Assembly: GCA_037039925.1 (NCBI GenBank)
Contig: JAXRKP010000138.1
Span: 1 to 64,000 of the forward strand
Reading direction: 5' to 3'
DNA length: 64,000 nucleotides
From: Doris montereyensis
Lineage: Eukaryota; Mollusca; Gastropoda; Nudibranchia; Dorididae
The number at the start of each line of letters is the position of its first letter. The stretch's first letter is position 1. Shown here piece after piece: positions 11,822 to 23,800 of this stretch. The notes under the pieces are model-generated. The model made no database searches and was not told where the DNA came from. It saw nothing but the letters and a program-made list of their open reading frames with translations. The position numbers were made by a program, and so were the translations under genes.

Positions 11822-14800
11822 ATAATGAAAAAGATAATACTTCTTGACATGTTTCACTTTTGCAAACAATTTAGTCTCACATCGATGTATTTTAAAGAAA
11901 CAAAACTCATGATGATTACGATGGATTATTACACATAATATAATTATTTTAAAACATTTTCATTTGAAATATTATATTATGACAGTACTTCATCTGCAAT
12001 TGAAGTGTACAGCTTGAACTTAGATGAAGCTACCTTGACATGCCACTTGTTGCATCAGTTGCGCCTGATGTCAGGTTAGTAATATGTACAGTTTTATTTT
12101 ATCTTTTTCTCGTTAGTGTTATAGTGAGAAGTTTCCATTTAACTCTTGTTTGGTTTTTAAGGGACTTTTTTCTTTTTCTTTCTTTTTTTGTCTTTTTAGG
12201 AGACATATGTTGCAAGGTACATCATAAATTATGTGATGAAGCACTTTTTAGTGTATTTCTGAATCTGTTTTGTTTATAAGGGTTCAAATACATTACATTT
12301 TGTCCGTCTCGTTTTTTTTCTTTTTCTTGTCATCTTGACTAGAAAAAGACAAGTAGTCATCAATCAAATCGATAAATTCATGGCGTTAAGTTTTAAATTT
12401 TCATACTTATCGTGATCCTTCCAGGTTTCATAAAATACTCTGGAGTACAATGAAAGATACTGACAAAGGAATTCTCATCGGGGCGCAGAAAATGGAAAGA
12501 TTCATGTCTACAATGCTGACAAGTTGTTTGCCAATGCACCTGACTGCTTGTCAGTTCAGCTAGACAAACATGTTGGTGCTGTGAAAGCCCTGGATTTTAA
12601 TCCATTTCAGGTGGGTAGAGTGTGGGCATCAGAGAACCATTTTAATGCTATACATACGTGTATTGTAAAAACAGTGAGTGTGTGGATTATTTTCATACAA
12701 TGAAAAGAGATTTTACAAAGATAGCTTTGAATTAGTCTGGTGAAGGAGGGGCTGAGATATTGAAATGTAGATCGTTTGATAAAAAGAGTAAATATATATA
12801 ACCTTCTACTACTTCTAGAGAAATTGATAAAGAATGGGCAGACATATTGTATGATTAATTTATTGTAAAAGCATCCTTCAAAAAAAGAGAGAAGAAATGC
12901 TTGTTGTTGACATGGAGGATCTGTGCAAGTCTTTCAAATGTAAAACAAATTAATTGCTAGTTAAGGAATTTTCCTTCTTCTCTTATTTGGTCATAAACAA
13001 TGTTATTGTAGACAAAATTCTTAATATATATTGATTGAACTATTTCCTGTCTTGTTTCAGTCCAATCTACTTGCATCAGGTGCAGGTGACTCTGAGATCT
13101 ACATCTGGGATTTGAATAAATCTGAAAGTCCTATGACTCCAGGCCAGAAATCTCAGGTTTGTATCTTTGTCTTGATTGGAGCCAATATTCTAGTCGGGAT
13201 GAATGGTAGCATGACAAACAAAAAGTAGCCCAAGATTTTCTGAAGTTATCACATTAACAGAGTAACTTGGCCAACAATAGTTAGTAAAGCGCTGCTGAGC
13301 ACTTTTATTATGGATAGCCAGGCGCTGTATAAATCAATTGTTTATTTTATTTTATTTTTTGAAGACAACGAACAACTTTGCATAGACTAGAAGGGTATTT
13401 TTGTTTGAAAGTGTATAGTGTAAAAATGTATTAAAGATCAAGATAAAGATGGATTTTTGTGATTTGTATTCCCACACAAGGCAAGGACAGATTCACTAAC
13501 TTTACATCGTTCATATATTGTATTCATATCAGCGAATAGGCATAAAATATTTTTATGCGAATAGGTGAAAGGATGGATATAATAGATTACAGGTTATGTG
13601 TCAACAATGGATGGAAGCGTGTGAAATAAAACTCTTTTCGTAGATGTTTTATGTAGTTTAATTAATACTTGTGTTGAAACATCTTGTCTAGCATTGCATG
13701 GATTAAAATAGTTGTTTTCTTTATCATCTATGGACATCAGGTTCACAATACAGATGGGAGAACTGCGTTACAATGTATTTGTATATTATTCTACGTTCCA
13801 TATCACTGTCTTTGCCTGCTGCTTTTAATTGGTCTGAGTTGAATATCTGGTCTCAATTTCATATTGTCCTCTAATGAGACGACATTTGAAAGGGTTTCCA
13901 TTAACTCTTTTGTCATTGTGTGTATTCATTATGACTGATTTTGCAAGAATTCGCATTTGTAATGTAAGCTGGTAGTCATTGCAGCCATCAAACTTGCACA
14001 TTTGTCCTTTTTGATATATCAAAGGCAAAAATTTTAATTTGTGCTTTTCCTTTTGCATAGCCACCAGAAGAATTGGCTTGTGTTGCATGGAATCAACAAG
14101 TTCAACACATTCTTGGATCTACTTTTGCATCAAGATGTGTTGTGGGATCTGCGAAAAATGAACCTATTATTAAAATTAGTGACAGCATGTCAAGGGTAAG
14201 TCATATCTTTGAATATAATAGGTATGTTTATGCATGCATTCTTACACGACGTAATTTTTGTAAAAACTGGATATTATAACCATGTGAAATAAGCTATTTT
14301 CTTGATGCTTAATGTGATTTAATTGCCTGTAGTCCATATTTTCTTTATTTATGTTAGAAAGAACTTTGCTTTATGATTTCAGTGCAATTATTAAATGTTG
14401 CCATCAGAAATTTACCTTACTTGTATCCCTCTTGAGGGGGGGGGCGGTGTCTGAGGAAGGCAATTTTACTCAAAATTGGATAAATCTCACAGGGCTCGGA
14501 AATTCCGAGATTCACCGTGTTCACAGAGCCAAAATGTCCGTGGTTGGTAGACGTGTTGTCACATGAATGGCCGCCGGTGATATAGAAAGTTGAATTAAGT
14601 AGCCGACTGGGCCACCAGTCTATTAGGCCTACCGAGCTCACTCATATTTCCTGGTCACATAGCTTTCATTTGCAGATTGCACGCTAAGAGCCAAGAAGAG
14701 ACAGATCAACAAACATGTAGAGAAAGCTAGAGCTGGCTTAGAGCCACCTAGCAAGAGGAGAAAGATCTAGAAAGAATGCAAAGATAAGGAGGTGGGCTTA

Positions 14801-17800
14801 TATATATAGATATTTCATAGGACTCATGAATAAACTGTAATTTAATTATTAAATATCAACAAATGTAAAAATAGAAATACAAGGACTTTTGCTGCTCATA
14901 TGTTATTTCCTAATGTTGCACTTTGTCTAGGGATCAAAGTATATACATTGTCTATTTTCAGATCAAAGCTAAATTGTTGGCCTGGCATCCAGAAGTAGCT
15001 ACTCAGCTTTGCCTGTCATCAGAAGACGACCACACTCCTGTCATACAACTTTTGGGATCTGCGAGTATGCTACCTCGCCCCTCAAAGTTTTAGAAAACCA
15101 TCAAAAGTATGCATTTGTCATTTTGCCTGTTGTCTATGGTACCTGAGAAAATATAGTATGTTTTATGACTAGATGAGCCATTCTAATAATCATGTTTGAC
15201 TGTAAAAACATTGTTTGAAAATTCAATGTGAAGAAAATCCACAATTGATAGATTGTTAGTCAGACCACTTTTTGTTAATTTACAAACCTATAGATGTCTG
15301 ATCTAGGCATCATGCTATATTTGACTCTTTTTTTAGGATTCAAAATGTGGGGAGACCCCTAAAATGATATGTTTGACTTATCCATAAAAAATCATTGAAA
15401 TTTGCTGTGGAGGATTATCAGTGTCAAAACGTATAAGACTGTTTTTTATATATTTGAAATATATAAATTTTTATGCTCTGAATATCAGATTATTTTGAAA
15501 AAAATCCATTTACATGTAAAACAAGACCACCAATGCTATAGAGACAAAAGCAAACAAATCCAAACAATAATGATGGTTTTTAGAAACCTCAACATTGTCA
15601 AAAATTCATTTTGAGAAAAAATTGAAAAAACGGATTAAATCATTGGTTTAAAGAATTAGCCATTTCCCCAATACTGTTTGTTTATCCAAAATACAAACCA
15701 ATACCTGTGAAAGAGCATTTAAAAAAAAGTCATACAACATGCTTTTATTCCATTGATGACATAATCTCACACAGTAAACACTTGGTACACCACAACAAAA
15801 AGTATTCACAACAATCAGAGTCCTTTAGACTTAAATGGATAGATTTTATGTTTATAAGATGGACAACTAAAACTGCCCGCAGCATACTGCTCTCCGCTCC
15901 AGCTTCAGTGTAGTTCTTTGGACACAGCTTCACAATTGATTTATTGTCAAATGAATATTTAATCCTAGCCGAAATAAAATTATGCCCTTGCCCCTTCTTA
16001 CACCTAATTATGGCATTGCTTTCTGGGCTGTTTTTTTTTAGTGTGTCAATCATGTTTGTCATGATCAGTTACACTAAATAAAAGCAAGTACCAACTATTG
16101 GGGATTGGCTAGTTTGGGACCAAAGCGTCTCTATGTTGACTTTCTGTTTTTTGCTAAAGTATTTCCACAGTCTTCCTAAGTGCTGTCCCTAGTCCTTAGA
16201 ATGACCTTCTCATATGGAATTTATCTAGCATCAAACTTATGGCAAAATAATTTCCATACTACCTGAAGATCCTACAGGTATATATGCTCTTTCCTTTTTT
16301 GACAGAATATTTTGTAGGTGAGGCTAGGTCAAAACAGTCAAAATTTTGACGTAAATTTCCTAACACTGACTGAGAAGATTGGCATCTGAAAATCGTTCGA
16401 TGGATGTAGCAGTGGCTAACCCTGTCGATCCAGAATACGGCAACACAGTTCTTTTGTCTTGGCAGAGATAAAGTTTTAAAACAAAAAGGGGAACATGGTA
16501 TCGTGGTCGATCGCCCAAGCGCTTTGTGACATAAGAGGTGAAGGCATCTCAGCGACGCGCGTATGTAAACACTGATTTCATCCTCGAACCTAACTTCTTC
16601 ACAAGTATAGGAATAGAGGAAAAAACAAAAACTGCTCATTTGACGGCTGTTTTCATACCAGCAATGCACATCTAAACCTAGTTTTACAATCCTCTTTACA
16701 ATAATAACAATGCCAGAGACTGTTCGACCACAACTTGAAAGAGTGAAAAGACAGCTGCAATACAAATGCCATTTTTGATATATGAATGAAAAAGAGTGAA
16801 GGTTTGATGGGAAAAACGAAGCAAAAATTCAAAAATCTCAGCAATGTGTGAATTTATCATAAATGACTTATACTGAAGGGAAGCAGATGAAAGTTGAACT
16901 GAAAGAAAATGCCATCACCCCAATTTTAAAACTTGGACCCCAAATCACCCATTCCAGGTATTGCCTTTCCTCATTAACCCTTTGAACCCTTAGCTCCTGA
17001 ACCTTAATTTTTAAATTACCCTGTCCCTGGGCTCCAATAATTGAGCAAAAACGTGTGAAAAGAGGGGAAGCAAACAAAAATGTATTATTTGGTTTTGTTT
17101 TTTAATTACGTGTAAATTTTTACTCACATTTATTCATCTCCCATGTCATCTGACTCGCATCTAAACCTAGTTCACTATCATGATACTCAGTATCACCAAA
17201 TTCTAGTTCATCATCCTCGGAATTTGATAAATTTTGTAATACTTGCTCTCGTGTGTATTTTTTTTTACCTGAACAGCTGATCGCTTCATCATAAAATTAT
17301 TCAATTACACCAAATTTACATGGTTTTCACCACAAGGAAGCAGCCATTTTGATTCTGCTTTGTTATTGTTCCGGTTGAAGTGTCACAAGTCAAGTGGCTC
17401 AATTTTAATCACCTATATAACCTGACGACTGTAGGGACACACCCACCCACGGTAATATTGGTGTCTCAGGGAGTAGGAATCAAATAAAGTTCCCCACCGA
17501 TATTACGGTGGCTCGGGTTCAAAGGGTTAAGCATCTTTTGCCGGTCAATTCACAGAATGGTTTTTATCTATTTATGTTTTAAAGAGCCTTTATTTTTTCT
17601 TCCTGTGGCAGTAACAACTGTTTTTTCTTCTAATTCTCTGTTCAGGGGTGTGTTGTCAGTTGCTTGGTGTCGGAGGGACCCTGATCTTTTGTTGAGTTGT
17701 GGCAAAGACAGTCGCATTCTTTGCTGGAATCCAAATTCTAATGTACCGAATGGAGAGGTTGGTTTCAATTTGTATTAGCCATTAACTTTCCTACTCTGAT

Positions 17801-20800
17801 GCTGTCAGCTTTATTTACTTAATTTTGTTTCTTGCAAAGGTTTTTTTCCCTTTGTTTTCAAAGACTGTCTTTAATTAATGATTACTGGTCACAAATTTCT
17901 TTGTTAGAAGTACATAATATTTTCATCTTTATTTTCTTTACTCAAACAGAAAACATAGAAGAATGACTGATCCTGTGTCAAATTTGTAGGGTAATACTTG
18001 ACACTTAGAAAGAACATTGCGTAGCCTTGAAATAGTTTTGGCATCAGGGATGCATGAAGGATACTAATGTTACTTGTAAAATTCTGAAGACAAGTGGCTG
18101 AAAATTGTTCCTATTACAGAAAGAGAAGCACGCTAAGCTTTAATAATTATTTGTTTTGTTATTACTCTTGAACCTAAAGGCAATCTCTGCTTATGGTTTG
18201 AAAAATATACAACAGGATTAATAACAAATAATTAAGAGTAGGGGGCATGGGATATTTGAAATATTTTTGGGATGGAGTAGAACGTATAAGCTTAACCTGA
18301 ACTCTTCTTTCTTCTACTGCTTATTCTATGTACGGAAATCTAATTCATTGCTTTCTTATAATCTACTTAAACAAATTCTTCATTGTACAATTTCATATCA
18401 AACTTTCTTTCTTTCTTTATCAGTTCCCATTCTACCTTCCGGTGTATATATGGGTTTCAAAACACGAGAAATATAATGTTGAAAGTTTAATTTGTGCTTG
18501 GAATGCAGTGATGAAACAAAGCAGTCTCGTTCGTATGAACCTGTGATTACATCTTGTATCTGAGCATTGTCATACTCACCAAGTACCAGGGCATATGATC
18601 TCTTTAGACACTTGTTGGTGTCTTCAAGGTAAAGGCCTTGTCAAAAAACTTGTGGTGTTAAGTATGCCTTGAAAGTGTTTGAAATGTATTAGTATTGGGT
18701 GTGTTTGATTTCAGGTGGTCTACGAAATGTCCACCAACAACCAGTGGTGTTTTGATATACAATGGTGTCCCAGGAACCCTTCCATTATCTCCAGTGCATC
18801 TTTTGATGGCCATATCACCTTGTACTCTTTGATGGGAGGTGGACATCCTATTCAGCCAAGCAACAAGGTAAATCAAAAGAAAATTTGTGACTTGTAGCGC
18901 TTTGATCATATTTACGAAAAATGTATCTCAACATCAAATAGTGACACAGAGAAGGGACTTGTAACAAGCAAATGAACTAAGTGTGTTACAAAGATCTATA
19001 TGTGTATATACTTAGGTGGTAACATGAAATTTATATTGAAGGAAATGGCTGTCCAGATATAATGGACCGTGGCATCATCAACTACCTGAAAGAGATGTGA
19101 AATGTCCCTTCAGATCTCATCAGAAGTTTCAACCTGGTTTTTGTGCAGTCTTTCTTTCACTCTCTTCTTAGTAGACTAAATAGCTATAATGTACTGTTCT
19201 TTACTACATTAAAAAATGTCATATCAAGCATTTTGTTTGACAAGATGATGAAGATGCAAGCCTATCACTATTAGATTGATTCCCTACTCATGGGCCATTA
19301 TTTTTTGCCATTTTGTATATCAAATGAACTCTTTATTTCATAACGATTTTAAAGGTTTTTTTCTACATTTAGGCAAGTTAAGGTGTACAAATTCATGTCA
19401 CAATCCTACGGGTGCTACTGGGAGGTCCTATTTCTCAACTTTCACTAATCTCCTTTGTTACTTTTTCCGTTTAATTCATTCTGAGTTCACCGTATATGGT
19501 GGACTGGGTAAATTTCAATTAAACAAACAAAGCTTCTGAAGAGCAGCCGAGTCCATTGCAAGTATTATGTCTCTCCCATCTGCATCTGGGTTGAGCAAGA
19601 AAATGTGTGTAATTGTCTTTCCCAAGAAACACAAAGTTGAATCCAGGTTCCTACAAAATCTGTCAGACCCCAATCATTAGGCTACCAATTTTACTATAGA
19701 TGTAGTCTTCTTTACTCTTACCTTCAAGGTGTATAAATATTCCGACCTGCTAGCAGGTGTAGAGTAAATGGAGAGAGTTTCAGTCATAGCTTATTTGCTT
19801 ACATTTTTAGTATTTGTGATGTGAATGTCATTATCCTATTTCACATTTAGGTTGCTGAATCATTCAGTGGTGCACAGTTTGGCACATCTCCTGTACAAGT
19901 TCCGCACGAGGAGGAAAAGTTTTGCCGCTGCAGAAACCTCCGAAATGGATACGGAAACCAGTTGGAGCTTCTTTGCTGTAAGCTTATGAAATGATTCATT
20001 TAATTCCCCTCTTTTCCATCTGCTTTTTTACTCTCTGTTCTATTGCAATATCATTTTACATGAACTCTTTCATTCATACGAAAGTGTCTGGCTTTGCAAT
20101 AGAATGTAAACAATTTCGATGTGGTAATTAAGTACAATTTTGAATGATGGTGTAGGTTAAGGGGAGGAGTGGGTTCTGGGAATGCCATTTTTGCCGAAAA
20201 ATGGGACAAATCTAGTCTATCATAGTAGTGGATAGAGCAGTTCATGCCCGTCATAATGATATCATAAAAGAAGCTCAGTATCGATTCTTTGAATTTATAC
20301 GATTTTTTAAAGAAACAATACAGGCTTATCTTTCAACATAGCTATTATACAATAAAAGCCAGAAATATTATCTAAAGTATGGCAAGTTAGTAGTCATTTT
20401 GATCGCCACAATGAACGCTATACAAAACAACCTTATTAGAGGATCTATTATGAATATTGCCTTAGATCGGCCGGAAGTTACGGAAAATATTCTGGGCACC
20501 TATTATCAAAAGGCCCCATCTCAAAATGAGTAAAAAGGTGCTGTTGCACTTGAAACAGTGTCAATAAGAAGTAGTTCAGAGCCTTTGAAGGTTTTATAAT
20601 GTTTCAATGTATTATCCTACTCTTTTCTTAGGTTTATGGGAGAAAACGTATTCAAATAACAGAAAAATAAGAGAAAAATACAAATATCTCAAAATGTCCA
20701 TTTTTGGACCGCTTTTTTTCTAACTTAGCTTGAAATTTTGCACAAACCTTGCTTTTGATGCATGGAATAAAGGTATGCATGCGTTAGATGTTATTTTATA

Positions 20801-23800
20801 TACTTTCTGAAAATGAATTTTTAGTTGAATAAAATTGCTGTAAATTGTAAACATTTTATATGCAACTTTCTAACACACCATAAAACTAAAAGTTTGATAG
20901 TTTCGTCCAAACCCATGCATAGTTTTGTTCTATAGATGTAAATGAAGGAGTTTTACCAATTTTGAGACACATCCCAAAATAATTGATGCAGATTTTACAT
21001 TTTGAAAATGCATGTTATTTTTAGGAATCATAAATCCAATATGGCAGTGTTGCCATTGCAACACCGGACAAAATTTCAGTTTCTCATCTAATTTAGATAT
21101 GTAGAAATCAAAAATCGAGGTCCTAGTTGGCTTGCTCTATGGGTTTTCAAAATGGCTTTCAGAACCCACTCCCCTTAAGGAAATCAATCACTGATCATAA
21201 ATGACTTACTTTCCATAACATACTGGTGAATTTGTCCCCATTTCATGTTCTTGTAGATACAAAAGCAGCAGCAACTGCAGCATAATTTTGAAAATCTCGA
21301 AAGTTACTTCTTTTTTTTCTTCTTCTTCTTCTTCTTCTTCTTCTTCTTCTTCTTCTTCTTCTTCTTCTTCTTCTTCTTCTTCTTCTTCTTCTTCTTCTTC
21401 TTCTTCTTCTTCTTCTTCTTCTTCTTCTTCTTCTTTTTCTTCTTCTTCTTCTTCTTCTTCTTCTTCTTCTTCTTCTTCTTCTTCTTTTCTTCTTCTTCTT
21501 CTTCTTCTTCTTTTCTTTTTTCTTCTTCTTCTTCTTCTTCTTCCATGAGTGGTTGGTGGATGTTACTGGTAGGTTGTTCTTCTTTCCTTTCACTTTTCAA
21601 CCTTGCTGTTTCCTCTCAATTAACTCTGAGATCATGGGATATGGCAAACAGTGTAAGTTGCAATAAAGCAGCATCTTCTTCTTCTTTTTTTCTTATTCTT
21701 TTTCTTCTTATTCTTGTTCTTCTTCCTTCTTCCTTCTTCTTCTTCTTATTCTTCTTATTCTGCTTCTTCTACTTCTTCTTCTTTTATCCCTGTTATCAAC
21801 TTAACTTAGCCCATGCAGTGTTTATAAAATCTGTAGGTAATACTTAACCTTCTACACAAAGTTTTGTATCATTTATTTTTGTACTGTTTTCACTTTAATT
21901 CAGTTTGGTGGCAAATTGGTGACATTTGGCCTTGAAAAGTCTGGTAACCCTCAGCAACCCATGCCTCGCACAGTCACCATTAGCCAGGTTGTCACTGAAA
22001 CGGATTTAGTGGCGAGATCTAGTCAACTGGAACAGGCCCTTGGTAGCGGCCAGTTTTCAGAGTATTGTTCCATGAAGGCTGCAAATGCTGTGGACTCGAT
22101 ACAAGAAAATATGTGGAACTTCATGACGGTTAGTTATGATGTGTTACTTGTTTTAATTTTTTATTTATTTATATTTTTTTACAAATGAGTTATAAATCTC
22201 AAATTTTTCGAAGAGGATACTGGTTCTAAACAGAAAAAAGAATGTTTTATTAGTTTGTTTCTTTTTGTTTAAAGGAAAGAAATATTACACAAACTTTGCT
22301 GTTTTTAAGACCATGGTAAATATGAATGAATGATATACTTCCTTGTCATATACTCACAGGTGAATTTTGAAAAGGAGCCAAGAACTCGATTCCTTCAGCT
22401 TTTAGGATATGACCAAAATGAGCTGGCGTTAAAGGTAGGTCTGATTTCTCCTTTTGCATTTAGCTTGATTGGTTTTCTGTGCTTTCATTGTATAGGACTT
22501 ACGACTCAATATTTTTGTCAACTTTTGTAATGGGCATCAAATCTTTAGTGTCTTGGGTTTTTTTACTTTCGTGGGTCCTTGTAGGTCCATGTTGCAGACT
22601 TTTAAAAAATATTTCAGCTTTGTCATTTCTCTCTGTGTTTTCATGAAGGTCGTTGAGCATACAGGTACAGAGGTCTCTGCAACATCAAGCAGAGGAGTTG
22701 ATGCCCAGGAACTTGCACAGAAAATGTCTCTACTCAATACTGGGTACAAAATGGAAGACCTTTAGATTAAGCTATGTGATACTTTTTAAACATTTGAACC
22801 TTTTGTAAACTGGATTGGTATATAGGAAATGATATTTCAGATAATGGTTCAGTCAATGTGTTTTTTGGTTGTTTTTTGGGACCCAATAAAAGTTGATTGT
22901 TTTTTATCGCTATTAGAATAGTTATATAGGCACAGAATTTTATTGATAGTCATACTAAAACTTTTCATAAATGTTACTTTCAGGAATATCATGAAAGCAG
23001 AAAGATTAGCGGCCAGTGGGCAAGCCTCACCCAGTGTTGGTTCAAAGGTGAACATAAACAGTAAACATATTGGGTTTTTTCTCTCATTCTTCTGTCTTCT
23101 GGTGTCCAATGCAATACTCTCCATGTTCTCTCCCTGAACATGTACCCTATCCACCTCCATCTTCTTTTCATATATTTTTTTTGTTTTAGTTACATCTCTT
23201 TTTGAGTTCTTCATTTGTTATTCTAAAAATTTTCTCCCAGAAACTCTTGAAGTTTCAATGTATCACTGACAGCCTAATATTTCCTGTTTGTTAATAGACC
23301 AATGCTTATACTTGCTTCTAGATCTAAAACTTTTTCATCCAAAGAATTATTTTTTTAACTGTCAGAGCACAGAAGTAATGTTTCAGTGCAAACGTGATAT
23401 TTTAAAACTTGAAACACAAAATTTAGCGGGGAAAAAGATGGCAGTATTTTTCATTCTCCTAGATAACCTGGAATCTCCTTTAAAAGAACATACAATCACT
23501 GAGAGTTATGAGCCCTCTTGTAAAGCCAATGTTTGGATATTGTTTCAATTTTATTATCTTTTTATTTCCACCTATTATTCTTTATTTTCTTTTGTTTATT
23601 GCAGACACCAGTTGACAGCATCGATGAGTTGTCAGATGGATCAGCTGCTTTTGATGAAATTTCCCAACAAAAACCCACAGGGACAGATACACCCCTTGTT
23701 ATTCCTATTGACAGTGGTAGGTGTCATTGACAGCTCTTTTAATGTTTCAATATCGTTTTCAATATTTCCATTTTTGTCATTTTATCTATAGTTATATAAG

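Larger units (their letters stand above)
11573..17645 (+). other. SEC31 introns 1-6
   Basis: Intron 1 holds a perfect TA microsatellite (11764-11818). Intron 3 (12611-13060) and intron 5 (14196-14961) show nothing I can name. Intron 4 has a SINE-like 3' tail at about 13285-13360 (GCGCTGTATAAATC followed by TTATTTTATT). Intron 6 (15107-17645) holds a piggyBac-type MITE and a 23-base reverse-complement match at 16102-16124 to a repeat near 50110. Confidence 0.8.

Noticed and set aside
16259..16765. 168-codon minus-strand open frame in SEC31 intron 6
   Set aside because: Cys-rich but with no recognisable domain, no splice support and ordinary intron composition. A random open frame is plausible at this length.
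21243..21600. Long poly-Ser, poly-Arg, poly-Lys or poly-Leu frames
   Set aside because: They are translations of the TTC/GAA microsatellite in different frames, not proteins.
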